Shown: positions 37,061 through 46,583, counted from the stretch's first letter. The stretch is DNA of 64,000 bases from Bacilli bacterium (GCA_918272565.1 CAKJYW010000003.1:33585-97584); one strand, 5' to 3'. The notes: generated from the sequence alone by a model not told the origin. Made by a program: numbers and translations.

Positions 37061-39319
37061 TTATGCTCCTAAACCATATAGAGCTAAGAATTTATTTTCG
37101 AAGATTTCATAGTCCTCCATTTGAGTTTGCATGTAGTCAGCTCCACTATTAACAATTGAACCTAAGTTAGAAGTGAATGGACATCCACTAATTGAGTCAT
37201 AGATTGCGTCTGTTAAGTCAACTACAGTCTTATCAAATGTGAAGTATAACATAGCTTCAATTGATTCTTCATCGTCAAGCTTCTTTTCAAGAGTTCCACG
37301 TTTGATTGCTTCTGCATCAAATGTAGGGTCTTCTTGTTGATATTTCTTAGTACGATAGAAGTAATCAACTAACATACGATATAAGTCTTCATCTGTAACG
37401 TATGTAGGACGTTCACGTTGTGCAGCAATTGTCCAAACAACTTCGTCAGTACCAACTTTAACACGTGTAGCACCTTTTTCTAGATTGTCTGGCCATGGGA
37501 ATGGAACATAACCGAATCTACTATCTTCACCCCAAATATCACTTGGCCAACGGCTTGATCCTTTACAGAACCACAACCAACCAGTTGAGCAAAGAGCAGT
37601 TTGATCGAAGAATGCACCACTACTTTCCATCCATTCGCTGACACCAGTCATTGTTCCACTTAAGTTAAGTGTTCTTAGTAATTCAGCAGCTCTAATTGGA
37701 ACATCATCAAATAGATTGATTTGTACTTTTACAGTATCACTAATCTTAGTACCTGCAGCAGAAACCATACCAATCCAATAATAATATGGATGTCCTGATA
37801 GAACTTTAACTCCACTTGGAAGTAATGCTTGTGCTGATTCTACCCATTGAGTAAATTGAGAATAATTCCATTCACCCTTATTGAATAATTCAGCAGGATT
37901 TTGAATCTTATATTTTTCAAGCATACCAACATTGAAGTAAATACCTAAGTCAGCATAAACTTTAGTAATGTCAGCACCTTCACTTACACCATATAATTTA
38001 CCTTGAATAGTTGAACCAACTTTTTGGATAGAAGCCATTTGGCTCTTACCCCATTTAGCATAGAATGAATCAACAGGAACGATAGCATTACCAGTAACCA
38101 TACTACCTAGCCATCCAATAGGAACTTGGTAGAAGTCCGCCATTGCTTGTCCTACGGCTGCTTGTTCATTAATCCATCTATAACGAGCAGGTCCCCAAGA
38201 AGCATCTGTTGGGAATGATTCGTCGATAAGAATGCAGTTATATTCACTTTGAATTTCAGCCCATGCTTGTTGTTCAAACAATTTAGAAATACTTGAATAG
38301 TTTTCACCAGTTGGGTCTAACGGAGTATTGTGCATAAAGATTACATTGTATGCTTGGAAGTCAGGTTTTGGAATACCTGCAGTTTCATCATGTAATACTT
38401 TAATCTTTACACGGCTACTCTTGATTGTTGAATCAACTTGAGAATAAGCGATAATGTAAGTAGTACCTTCAGTGATAGCAGTAACTTTACCTTTATCATC
38501 GATTGTAGCTACTTCAGGCTTAGTTGATTCCCAAGTAACGTTTTGAACTGCTTCATTAGGATAAACAGTTGCGATTAATTGTAATGTAGAACCTTCATAG
38601 ATTTCAGTTTCAGATGCGAATACTTCAACGCTTTCAGGTTTCTTAGTTACAATTTCAACAGCTTCAATAACTTCGATTTCGTATGATGCTTGAACAGTAG
38701 GATCTAAAGTAGAAGTAGCTGTTACAGTTGCTTTACCTAATGCGATACCTTTTACAACACCATTGTTAACAGTAAGAATTGATTCATCACTACTTACCCA
38801 AGTAACATCTTTCTTAGCACCTTCAGGTTCAGCAGTAATAGCTAAGTTGATATTCTTTCCTTGTTCAACTTGTGTTTTACCAGTAATTGCAATTGAAGTT
38901 GGAGGGATAATAACAGGTTCTGGTGGAGTTTCTTCTTCACCGGCTTTAACAGTTACAGTAAATTCAGCTTTAACATTCTTGTCTGCATTTGCTGTTACTG
39001 TGATTGTAGCTGTACCAGCACTGATACCAGTTACCTTACCTTCTTTAATTGTAGCAATTGCACTGCTACTAGTTGAATATCTTACTTTTTTGTCAGTAGC
39101 ATTATCAGGTGTAACTTTTACAGTAATAGTAAAGTCTTCACCAATTTCAATTTCTTCTTTTTGTCCACTAATTTCAATCTTAGTAGGCTTTACTTCAGTA
39201 GTTGGAGTTTTGTCATCTGGTTTTGGAGTGTCATCTGGTTTTTCTGTTTCTCCACCACCACATCCAATTAGTACTAAAGTAAGTACCAATACTAAAACGA
39301 ACGAAAACCATTTTTTCAT
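37061..39319 (-). CDS. Solute-binding lipoprotein fused to three BIG2 domains
   Basis: Lipoprotein of about 752 residues. The start is MKKWFSFVLV, after AAGGAGG; a longer reading upstream is unlikely. Lipobox VLIGC (Cys20), then a Pro/Asp/Lys-rich linker. Three BIG2 domains follow at about 46-125, 140-218 and 228-308. From about 320 onward it resembles an ABC extracellular solute-binding protein (YNVIFMHNTPLDPTGENY, GWLGSMVTGNAIVPVDSFYAKWG, and Trp/aromatic-rich segments). A free-standing binding protein on an Ig-like stalk is unusual; no permease adjoins it. MsmX at 16797 could serve its transporter. Confidence 0.8.
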   Translation of the reverse strand: MKKWFSFVLVLVLTLVLIGCGGGETEKPDDTPKPDDKTPTTEVKPTKIEISGQKEEIEIGEDFTITVKVTPDNATDKKVRYSTSSSAIATIKEGKVTGISAGTATITVTANADKNVKAEFTVTVKAGEEETPPEPVIIPPTSIAITGKTQVEQGKNINLAITAEPEGAKKDVTWVSSDESILTVNNGVVKGIALGKATVTATSTLDPTVQASYEIEVIEAVEIVTKKPESVEVFASETEIYEGSTLQLIATVYPNEAVQNVTWESTKPEVATIDDKGKVTAITEGTTYIIAYSQVDSTIKSSRVKIKVLHDETAGIPKPDFQAYNVIFMHNTPLDPTGENYSSISKLFEQQAWAEIQSEYNCILIDESFPTDASWGPARYRWINEQAAVGQAMADFYQVPIGWLGSMVTGNAIVPVDSFYAKWGKSQMASIQKVGSTIQGKLYGVSEGADITKVYADLGIYFNVGMLEKYKIQNPAELFNKGEWNYSQFTQWVESAQALLPSGVKVLSGHPYYYWIGMVSAAGTKISDTVKVQINLFDDVPIRAAELLRTLNLSGTMTGVSEWMESSGAFFDQTALCSTGWLWFCKGSSRWPSDIWGEDSRFGYVPFPWPDNLEKGATRVKVGTDEVVWTIAAQRERPTYVTDEDLYRMLVDYFYRTKKYQQEDPTFDAEAIKRGTLEKKLDDEESIEAMLYFTFDKTVVDLTDAIYDSISGCPFTSNLGSIVNSGADYMQTQMEDYEIFENKFLALYGLGA

Positions 39320-39410
39320 ATCTTTCCTCCTTAATATATTAAAGATAAATGTATAGGTTATAAAATGTAAACCCTTGCATATATATTTTATCACTATTTT
39401 TTTACTATTA

Positions 39411-39447
39411 CAAGAAAAAAAGTGCAACATAAATTTGCACTTTCTTT
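39411..39447 (-). terminator. Terminator of rpoE
   Basis: AAAGTGCAA (39418-39426) and TTGCACTTT (39435-39443) form a 9-bp stem with T-runs on both sides. It directly follows the rpoE stop codon. Confidence 0.8.
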
Positions 39448-39981
39448 TTATAATTCATCATCGTCGTCATAGTTATCTTCAGGAAGGTCTTCATCCTCAT
39501 CAATTTCATGAGTTGACTTGATCTCTTCCTCATCATCAGCATATCCAGCAGAGTTTAATTCTTCTTCTATATCGTCAGTCTCTTCTGTTTCTTCCTCTTC
39601 TTCATCTTCTCTATCATCATGAGCAGTATCTTTATCAAGTTCAGATTCATCAAATAAGTCTTCAGGCTTAAGTTCAGCATTAATTGCATCTTCATCATCT
39701 TCAAATATATCTTCAAGATGTCCGCCTTCTTTATCTAACAAACTAGATTGCTCACGATTTTTAAGATTCCATAGCTTATGACCATTGTCATCCTCTCCAC
39801 AATAAATGAAATAGCCACTAAGCATAAAGTCAATTTGGAATTGGCTAATAGCTTCGTTAGTAGGTTCTACTCCATATTCTTCAAAAATCTTTTTACATAG
39901 TTTTTCGATTGTTTGAGGTTTTTTCTTTTTAAGCATTTCCTTTAATGCTATTTCTACAAAAGAATCTTTCTTTTCGTTCAT
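39448..39981 (-). CDS. rpoE: RNA polymerase delta subunit
   Basis: Subunit that helps RNA polymerase recycle and raises promoter selectivity in Bacillota. 177 residues. N-terminal HARE-HTH domain (about 5-80, FVEIALKEMLKKKKPQTIEKLCKKIF, then FYIYCGED-type strand) and a long acidic tail (about 85-177) almost entirely Asp/Glu, typical for delta. The gene has its own terminator. Finding it supports assignment of the genome to Bacillota. Confidence 0.93.
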   Translation of the reverse strand: MNEKKDSFVEIALKEMLKKKKPQTIEKLCKKIFEEYGVEPTNEAISQFQIDFMLSGYFIYCGEDDNGHKLWNLKNREQSSLLDKEGGHLEDIFEDDEDAINAELKPEDLFDESELDKDTAHDDREDEEEEETEETDDIEEELNSAGYADDEEEIKSTHEIDEDEDLPEDNYDDDDEL

Positions 39982-40038
39982 ATTTATCCTCCAAGACTAT
40001 TACTAATTTTACATTATTTTCTTCTTTTTGTAAAGAGT

Positions 40039-40731
40039 TTATTTCTTAAAATACATAGTTCTATCATTTGTCAGTGGAGTAATTGAAATATACCCGTCGT
40101 GAATCGCCTTTGTATCAGAATCTACGTTAGAATCATTTTCAAAATGAGGATCACCTAGTTGATAATATAGCCCGCCACGCTTTTCAAAATATGTATCAAA
40201 GCAAGTAAGCCCTTGCCTTGTTATTTTAATGCCTTTAGGTGATGGTGGAATATTAACATTCCAAAAGTTGTGTTTTTTAAGAAGCTCGTTCTTTTCTATA
40301 TATTCATAAGCATCTTTTAAATAAGCCTTGCCCTCAAAAGTTTTGGGGCTTGTTGAAAAGGCGATAGAAGGTTTATTTACTAAAGCCCCTTCACTAGCAG
40401 ATGCTACTGTACCTGAATACAAGATATCTTCTCCACTATTATATCCTCTATTTAATCCAGTAAACAAAACATCAAAGTCATATTTTAAATAATATATAGC
40501 AAATCTAACGCAGTCGCTTGGAGTAGAATCTATTACATAACTTTCAACTCCACTAAACTTGTTACTTCTTTCTACAGAAAAGCCGCTTCTAACATTTATT
40601 GATTGACTTTTGGCGCTTTGCTCTTCCTTTGGTGCTACAACCATTACTTCACCTAATGTTTTAGCAAATTCAACTAGCGCTTCTAATCCAGGTGCGTTTA
40701 TTCCATCATCATTAGCTACAAGGATTCTCAT
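40039..40731 (-). CDS. surE: 5'/3'-nucleotidase SurE
   Basis: Metal-dependent nucleoside monophosphate phosphatase. About 230 residues from MRILVANDDGINAPGLE, with the metal-binding NDDG motif (about 7-10), SGTVASASEGA and NVNIPPSPKGIKITRQG. The ATG overlaps the stop of the upstream nrnA copy (ATGA), with GAGGG as ribosome site; a TTG two codons earlier is not used. Grouped with two nanoRNase/pAp-phosphatase genes, suggesting a shared role in nucleotide turnover. Confidence 0.95.
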   Translation of the reverse strand: MRILVANDDGINAPGLEALVEFAKTLGEVMVVAPKEEQSAKSQSINVRSGFSVERSNKFSGVESYVIDSTPSDCVRFAIYYLKYDFDVLFTGLNRGYNSGEDILYSGTVASASEGALVNKPSIAFSTSPKTFEGKAYLKDAYEYIEKNELLKKHNFWNVNIPPSPKGIKITRQGLTCFDTYFEKRGGLYYQLGDPHFENDSNVDSDTKAIHDGYISITPLTNDRTMYFKK

Positions 40732-41708
40732 AGCCAACCCTCATTGTTTTCTTTATACTCTTTTACAACTTTATCTGCATCATTAAGTAATGCATTAATC
40801 TCTTTCTTGTTATATACAGTTGCTCCACAAGCGTTAGCGTGACCTCCACCACGATATTTTTGACCAACACTTACGCAAGGAACATATCTTGATCTTAATC
40901 TAACTCTAATTGATGCTTCATAATCGATGAAAGCAATCCAAATCAGGTCTCCTTTTATTGAATCAAGACTATTAATCAAAGAAGATGCTTCTTCATATGT
41001 TAATTTGAATTTCTTGATAATCTTTTTAGTTATATAAATATAGGCAACTCCATTAGGTGTTTCCTTATAATGGTTAAGTAACCATCCTTCAAGTTTTAGT
41101 ACGCCACTATCTTTAATATAAAGGTTAGAGAATACATATTCAGTATCAATACCAAAATCAACCAACATTCCAACAAGCTCATAAACTTCTTTTGTCATTC
41201 CACGATACCTAAATCTACCAGTATCAGTCACCATTCCACAAAACAAAGCTGTAGCTCCGTCTTTAGTCATCTTTAATTCATCACTAAATGTCTTATAGAA
41301 ATCACAAATAATAGCACATGCGGCAGGTAAGTCATCTCGAACATAGCAAATATCTCCATATGGCTCAACGTTGATGTGATGATCAATCTTGATTGTTTCT
41401 TTAGCTATCTTATAATTGCTATTATCAATTCGATCCATCACTGATGTATCTACAATTATCATTAATGAATCCTTATAGATATCTTCACTTACCTCATCGT
41501 CTTCTTTACCAATAAAATCTAAATAACTAGCACTATCTTTACCGATTGAATAAATCTTTTTTTCTGGGAAAGATGTTCTTAAAATATCTCTTAAGCCTAG
41601 GCTAGAGCCAATACAATCACCATCAGGGCGAGAATGTCTAGCAATGATAATACTATCGTATTCTTTAATTTTTGCTAAGATATCTTTTTTTAGTGATAGA
41701 TTATCCAT
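40728..41708 (-). CDS. nrnA: NrnA-like DHH/DHHA1 phosphoesterase, copy 2
   Basis: Member of the DHH family that degrades short RNA oligonucleotides and removes phosphate from pAp. 326 residues. Metal motifs: RHSRPDGDCIGS (about 25-36), DTSVMD, the DHH motif in IKIDHHINVEP and the DTGRFRY region; the DHHA1 domain ends with GGGHANACG. It overlaps the upstream paralog by eight bases and surE by four. Having two tandem copies is not usual. Assignment to NrnA rests on family pattern. Confidence 0.88.
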   Translation of the reverse strand: MDNLSLKKDILAKIKEYDSIIIARHSRPDGDCIGSSLGLRDILRTSFPEKKIYSIGKDSASYLDFIGKEDDEVSEDIYKDSLMIIVDTSVMDRIDNSNYKIAKETIKIDHHINVEPYGDICYVRDDLPAACAIICDFYKTFSDELKMTKDGATALFCGMVTDTGRFRYRGMTKEVYELVGMLVDFGIDTEYVFSNLYIKDSGVLKLEGWLLNHYKETPNGVAYIYITKKIIKKFKLTYEEASSLINSLDSIKGDLIWIAFIDYEASIRVRLRSRYVPCVSVGQKYRGGGHANACGATVYNKKEINALLNDADKVVKEYKENNEGWL

Positions 41709-42645
41709 TTTGTTCCTCCTTTATAAGATTATTCAAATCCTCAAGTAGTTTATAAGCAGTATCTAGGCTATCAACGCAACAACCGCTAGCTGACTTGTGA
41801 CCGCCACCACCATACTTTTCCGCAATCGGATTGATATTATATTTGCTTGATCTTATTTCACAATATACTTTTCCATCAACATCTTCAGTAAAGTTTGCCC
41901 AAATATCAATTCCTTTAATACCACCCATAGTATTAACCATTGTACGACTCACTGAAAACAAATCTACTCCATAATCTTCTAGTTCATCTTTTGTTGTGAC
42001 GATGTATGCTACATTTTCTTCTGTTAGTTTAAACTTTAAAGTGAACTTAGCACGAAGTAAAACCATATCTAGAGTATCTAAATATAAATTATTATAGATT
42101 TCATTTGTATCAATATTATATTTCATAAGTCTAGATGCAATTTCAAAAGTACGAGAAGTTGTTGAATCGTATCTAAAACGTCCACTATCTGTAACAATTC
42201 CTGTAAATAACATCTTTGCTCCATAATCAGTTAATCTTAGATGAATTCTATCAATTATAAAAGCAATTAGTCCAGCACAACTTTCAAAAGATGTGTCAAC
42301 AATTTCTAAATTACCAAATTCTTCTTTAACAATATGATGATCTATCTTAATAATATAAGATCCTAATTTATATCTTTCATCATTAACAATTGCTAGTTCT
42401 CCACTATCTAGAATAAAGACCAAAGCTCCTTTATATTCAGCGTCATCAACTTCATCCATCTCTCCCATAAAAGCATATCTTGGAACCATGTCACCAACGG
42501 CATATACTTTCTTATTAGGGAAAGTCGCCTTAATAGCTTCCTTTAATCCTATCTGAGAACCAAGTGCATCTCCATCAGGACGAGAATGTCTGTGGATTAT
42601 AATCGTCTTTGCCTCTCTTATCTTTTTTAATATTGTGTTATACAT
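41701..42645 (-). CDS. nrnA: NrnA-like DHH/DHHA1 phosphoesterase, copy 1
   Basis: First of the tandem pair, 314 residues. It has RHSRPDGDALGSQIGLKE, LDSGELA, KIDHHIVKEEF, VTDSGRFRYDST and YGGGGHKSASG, so all metal and substrate motifs look intact. Identity with copy 2 is moderate by eye, showing an old duplication, and the two may have split substrates (RNA oligonucleotides, pAp or cyclic dinucleotide products). An extended -10 promoter (42674-42682) and an AAGGAG ribosome site lie upstream. Confidence 0.88.
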   Translation of the reverse strand: MYNTILKKIREAKTIIIHRHSRPDGDALGSQIGLKEAIKATFPNKKVYAVGDMVPRYAFMGEMDEVDDAEYKGALVFILDSGELAIVNDERYKLGSYIIKIDHHIVKEEFGNLEIVDTSFESCAGLIAFIIDRIHLRLTDYGAKMLFTGIVTDSGRFRYDSTTSRTFEIASRLMKYNIDTNEIYNNLYLDTLDMVLLRAKFTLKFKLTEENVAYIVTTKDELEDYGVDLFSVSRTMVNTMGGIKGIDIWANFTEDVDGKVYCEIRSSKYNINPIAEKYGGGGHKSASGCCVDSLDTAYKLLEDLNNLIKEEQNG

Positions 42646-42673
42646 TTTTACTTCTCCTTATTTTTAATATTAT

Positions 42674-42682
42674 ATTATATCA
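42674..42682 (-). promoter_or_regulatory. nrnA-nrnA-surE promoter, extended -10
   Basis: Minus strand TGATATAAT within TTGTGATATAAT, the same extended -10 word seen at pgk and the Fic gene. Confidence 0.55.
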
Positions 42683-42772
42683 CAACTATCGCTCATTTCA
42701 AAAATAATATTCATTTTTTATTTTCCTTGTGATAAAATAAAATAGTAGATTATGTTACGAGGTGATAATAAT

Positions 42773-44962
42773 ATGGTTAAAGCATTGAGATTTCTTTCAC
42801 ATTTGTTTGGCTTTGAAAAACTAACGCCAAATGAAAAAGATTACCTTCACGAATCAAACAAGCGAGCTTCTATTTATATGGGATTCATTGTAATGGGGCT
42901 AGAAGTTTGGATGCTTATAAGGCAAATCAAAAAAAGAGTTATCGTTAAAGTAAAAGAGGGTCAGCCATTATTTGATATGATGGTTAAATACACCTCTAAA
43001 TACTGGCTATTTCTTTTAATCGGATTGGGTCTAATGATATTTTGCATCTTCTTTACTAAGAAGAGAAAGAAAATATCTAAACCTGCATTTATCACTTTGA
43101 TGGTTTCTGGTGCTTTGTGCTTCCTTTATTCCTTTGTTATATTTATAGAAAACTTTACTAAAGTTAATGCAGCTGCAGGCATCTTAGAACAGCAAGCATT
43201 CATCATGAACTTCCTTATGGTAATGCTGTACGTTCTAACAGGTGTTATTGGTGTTTCTATTATAATATATTCTATATTTAAGTATTATAAAAATAAATCT
43301 ATTAATTTATTAGAACATGTAATTATCGCTTCATTTACAATCATCTGTCTAGATTTTGGTTTCTATGTATCCTATAGTGACTTTATGCAGGACAAAGAAA
43401 TCATCTGCTATCTAACAATGATTCTTTATGTTGGATGCTTACTAATTTATAGACCTTATATTTCAATGTTAATCTTGCTATCAAGTTTCTATGGCTTCTA
43501 CTTGATTCTAACAACATTTGAAGGAGGCAAATCATTTGCTCCTGTTGATGGTGTTATATCAGGTGACTCTGTAAACTATGTTACATTCCTTGTATCACTA
43601 ATAACAATCTGTTTTGCAATCTATCACGGAAGACTTAACGAAGCTAAAAAGACTCACGCTTTAGAAATAAGTTTAATGAACGATAGCCTAACAGGACTAT
43701 TAAACTACAACTACTTTACAGAACGTGCTAAAGAAGTAATTGAAACATCTAACGATATATCAAACGATGTATTCTTATTCCTAGATATCTACAATTTCAA
43801 ATCATTCAATGATCAAAGAGGATTTGAAGCCGGTAATAAATTCTTAGTTAGTGTTGGAAAATTCTTAACTGAAGTGTTTGATACTAAAGATAGAGAAGTA
43901 TTAATCTCTAGGCAAGCCGATGACCACTATTTAGTATTAACAAGTAAAGAAAATATTGAAGAAAAGTTAAATGTATTAAAAGAAAAAGTAAAAAGTTTAG
44001 ATGAAGAGATCCTTCTTAGTATTCATGGTGGTGGCTACTCTCCACAAAGCAATACCGAGGATCCTAGAAAATGTATTGATAGAGCAAGATACGCTGCAGA
44101 GCGAATCAAGAAAAATCTTGAAAAGATTTATTTAGAATATGATAAGAAGATGCATGAAGAATATCATAAACGTCTTTATATTCTTAATAATATTGATAAT
44201 GCAGTAGCAAATGGTTGGATTACTCCATATTATCAAGTTGTTGTTTGGAGTAAAGATAAAGAAATATGCGGTTGTGAAGCCTTAGCAAGGTGGATTGACC
44301 CAACATATGGTCAATTATATCCAAATGAATTCATTCCTGTTTTAGAAGAATATAGTTTAATTCACAAATTAGATAGATGTATTATTGAAAGAGTGTGCCA
44401 AGACTTACGTGCTGGGTTAGATAGTAATAAACCTGTGTTCCCAGTATCAATTAACTTCTCAAGACTAGACTTTGAATTAATGGATGCGGTTAATGAACTT
44501 GAAACAATCGTCCAAAAGTATAACATTCCAAAAGAACTTATTCATGTTGAAGTAACTGAAAGTGCCTTAATTGATAGTTTTGATCTTTTAAGTGTTGCTA
44601 TCAGCCAACTCAAAGACCTAGGTTACTCTATTTGGTTAGATGACTTTGGAAGTGGCTACTCTTCATTAAACGTATTAAAAGATTACTCCTTCGATGTTAT
44701 TAAGATTGACATGAAATTCTTATCTAACCTTGATAAAAGCGAAAAATCTAAAATACTAATCGATTGTATTATTCAAATGGCTACTAGAATCGATATGCTA
44801 ACCCTAACAGAGGGTGTTGAAACAATGGAAGAAGCTGACTTCTTAAATAAGGTTGGCTGTGGGCGTCTTCAAGGTTACTTGTTTGGTAAACCTGTTCCAA
44901 AAGAAGTACTATACAAACGAATCGAAGATAAAGAGTTAACAGTTTCTAAAAACTGTCTATAA
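42773..44962 (+). CDS. Membrane GGDEF-EAL protein with degenerate GGDEF
   Basis: Cyclic-di-GMP signalling protein of about 729 residues starting MVKALRFLSHLF, with GAGGTGAT upstream. About six membrane segments occupy residues 25-290. A GGDEF domain follows (DSLTGLLNYNYF, VFLFLDIYNFKSFND), but its signature reads RQADDHY where GGDEF is expected, so cyclase activity is unlikely. The EAL domain keeps EALARW, NFSRLDF, EVTESAL, LDDFGSGYSS, IKIDMKFL and LTEGVET, so c-di-GMP phosphodiesterase activity is likely. It is divergent from the nrnA pair, whose products could remove the resulting pGpG. Confidence 0.9.
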   Translation: MVKALRFLSHLFGFEKLTPNEKDYLHESNKRASIYMGFIVMGLEVWMLIRQIKKRVIVKVKEGQPLFDMMVKYTSKYWLFLLIGLGLMIFCIFFTKKRKKISKPAFITLMVSGALCFLYSFVIFIENFTKVNAAAGILEQQAFIMNFLMVMLYVLTGVIGVSIIIYSIFKYYKNKSINLLEHVIIASFTIICLDFGFYVSYSDFMQDKEIICYLTMILYVGCLLIYRPYISMLILLSSFYGFYLILTTFEGGKSFAPVDGVISGDSVNYVTFLVSLITICFAIYHGRLNEAKKTHALEISLMNDSLTGLLNYNYFTERAKEVIETSNDISNDVFLFLDIYNFKSFNDQRGFEAGNKFLVSVGKFLTEVFDTKDREVLISRQADDHYLVLTSKENIEEKLNVLKEKVKSLDEEILLSIHGGGYSPQSNTEDPRKCIDRARYAAERIKKNLEKIYLEYDKKMHEEYHKRLYILNNIDNAVANGWITPYYQVVVWSKDKEICGCEALARWIDPTYGQLYPNEFIPVLEEYSLIHKLDRCIIERVCQDLRAGLDSNKPVFPVSINFSRLDFELMDAVNELETIVQKYNIPKELIHVEVTESALIDSFDLLSVAISQLKDLGYSIWLDDFGSGYSSLNVLKDYSFDVIKIDMKFLSNLDKSEKSKILIDCIIQMATRIDMLTLTEGVETMEEADFLNKVGCGRLQGYLFGKPVPKEVLYKRIEDKELTVSKNCL

Positions 44963-44997
44963 AAAAATGCTTTAGAGAAATCTAAAGCATTTTTAAA
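44962..44997. terminator. Bidirectional terminator after the EAL gene
   Basis: AAATGCTTTAGA, loop GAAA, TCTAAAGCATTT (centre about 44978) with A- and T-runs; it serves the EAL gene and the convergent small membrane protein. Confidence 0.85.
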
Positions 44998-45247
44998 CAT
45001 TCAAAATATAAATCATAAAAGTAATTGCATTAATTAAAGCAACTGACACTACGAATATGGATGCTAAATTCATATTCGTTTTTTCTTTCTTTCTATATAT
45101 AATTAGAAAAGTATCATAAATTGCACACATAATTAACGTAATATAAATAAACACAATATGAAAAGGAATTAATGAGCATATGGCTAAAAGAATTGATATA
45201 GCGAGGAAAATAATACTAGATTTGCTCTTTTGTGTACTTTCCATCAT
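44993..45247 (-). CDS. Small membrane protein, unknown
   Basis: Protein of 84 residues with about three hydrophobic segments (about 11-27, 29-46, 61-82) and a short Lys-rich loop (YRKKEKTN). No family recognised. It overlaps the end of the upstream M20-like gene by 32 bases, so the two are translated from one transcript; GGAG lies about ten bases before the ATG. Confidence 0.6.
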   Translation of the reverse strand: MMESTQKSKSSIIFLAISILLAICSLIPFHIVFIYITLIMCAIYDTFLIIYRKKEKTNMNLASIFVVSVALINAITFMIYILNV

Positions 45248-46583
45248 ATTTAGAAAACTCCTTAATCAGTTCTTCATAGAAATTAATTGCTCTATCAATT
45301 GATGTATAACTTACCATTTCCTTTTCACTTTCTCCATCAAGCACTTCTTTAGGATAGTATAGTGGAGAAAATCTAATTACACAACGTCCTAACTTTTCGA
45401 TATCTCTATCAGATACATCACTATTAATAATGTATGGTGTGAAATAAGTGTCAGTTATTGTCCTATCAACAACATCAGTGAATCTTTTGAAATTCCTACT
45501 TCTGATATTTGTTATTCTTGTCTTTTCACTTGATGAAACGACTTCAAATTCTACTCCGTATTTAGTTAAAAGCTTTGAAATAGCTAAATTGACATCATCA
45601 ATCGTTTCTGAATTAGCTAAATAAAAATCACAATAAATGTAGCATTCATCTTCACTACTATATAATTCATCAAACACAAAGTATGTTCTCCAAGCTGAAC
45701 TAATGAACTTGATTTCATCATCAATTAGTTTTTCACCAACTTTTGGTAACCATAATATATTATTAATAATGAACCTATTACCAAAAGACATATCTTTTCC
45801 AACAAACAAAGCAAACTTTAATAATTCTTTATTTGATTTAAGATTAAACAAATTATCATTTAGCATCTCGCCAATGAAGGCTGATAGTCTTAAATTTCCT
45901 TTTGCTTGTTTCTTTGTTTTAAACTTATAAGTAACCTTTTCGTTAACACCAACACCTAAGAATGAGTAATAGCTAGGAAGGTTTGTTGAAAGAGGGTCTA
46001 AAATCTTTCCACCTTCACCAATAATCAAATCAAATTTGATACCTTTATCAAATAGATATGTAATCATCTCGTTATTTGTTTGGCTTCTATCATACATTAA
46101 CACTCTAATGTTGAGCTTTAAGTCACCATCATCTTGCAAAGTTGTTTCAATAGCATCCATTATAGTGTATAGTTCTGTTTTTGATCTATATGTATTATTA
46201 CCTATAATGAATTGATTATCAAATTCTACTTCGTTAGGATCTAAACTTTTAAGAGGAACATCAACTAAGATGTTCATCGCATCTATTTCGTTGTTTCTAT
46301 ATATATACATTAGTCCACTCTTAAAATAAACTAACTTTCCCTTAATCATTGCATTAGGGAACAAATCAAGCAACGCTTTATCAAGCCTATTAGTAAGCAT
46401 TGTTTCAAGTGATTTTTGGTATTCATCTACTTTACCACTACTTAAATTAGGTTTTCTTATTGCCTTAATGTAAGGATTTTTATAAAACGTTGTCCTAAGG
46501 AGTGCAAAACTAATAAAAGCAACAACTAGTACTAACAATATGATTATAACAACTACAAAAACATCAATAAAACTTAAATACAT
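45216..46583 (-). CDS. Membrane-anchored M20-peptidase-like protein with lost metal site
   Basis: Protein of 455 residues with one N-terminal membrane segment (about 8-30). The rest follows the M20 carboxypeptidase layout: LFPNAMIKGKLVYF, a MNILVDVPL strand where HLDVVP is expected, NTYRSKTELYTIMDAIETTL where GRGA-D-DK then an Ala-Glu helix are expected, VLMYDRSQTNNE where DEE is expected, and DLIIGEGGKILD with GVGVNEKVTYKF matching the dEGg and aEKG segments. The zinc-binding residues are replaced, so it is probably a non-catalytic relative. AAAGGAG is the ribosome site. Recognition is by motif order, not by search. Confidence 0.55.
   Translation of the reverse strand: MYLSFIDVFVVVIIILLVLVVAFISFALLRTTFYKNPYIKAIRKPNLSSGKVDEYQKSLETMLTNRLDKALLDLFPNAMIKGKLVYFKSGLMYIYRNNEIDAMNILVDVPLKSLDPNEVEFDNQFIIGNNTYRSKTELYTIMDAIETTLQDDGDLKLNIRVLMYDRSQTNNEMITYLFDKGIKFDLIIGEGGKILDPLSTNLPSYYSFLGVGVNEKVTYKFKTKKQAKGNLRLSAFIGEMLNDNLFNLKSNKELLKFALFVGKDMSFGNRFIINNILWLPKVGEKLIDDEIKFISSAWRTYFVFDELYSSEDECYIYCDFYLANSETIDDVNLAISKLLTKYGVEFEVVSSSEKTRITNIRSRNFKRFTDVVDRTITDTYFTPYIINSDVSDRDIEKLGRCVIRFSPLYYPKEVLDGESEKEMVSYTSIDRAINFYEELIKEFSKYDGKYTKEQI

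Noticed and set aside
38763..39356. Long plus-strand open frame opposite the BIG2 region of the solute-binding gene
   Set aside because: It is antisense to well-supported BIG2 repeats, has a Ser/Val-rich composition typical of reading such repeats backwards, and no ribosome site.
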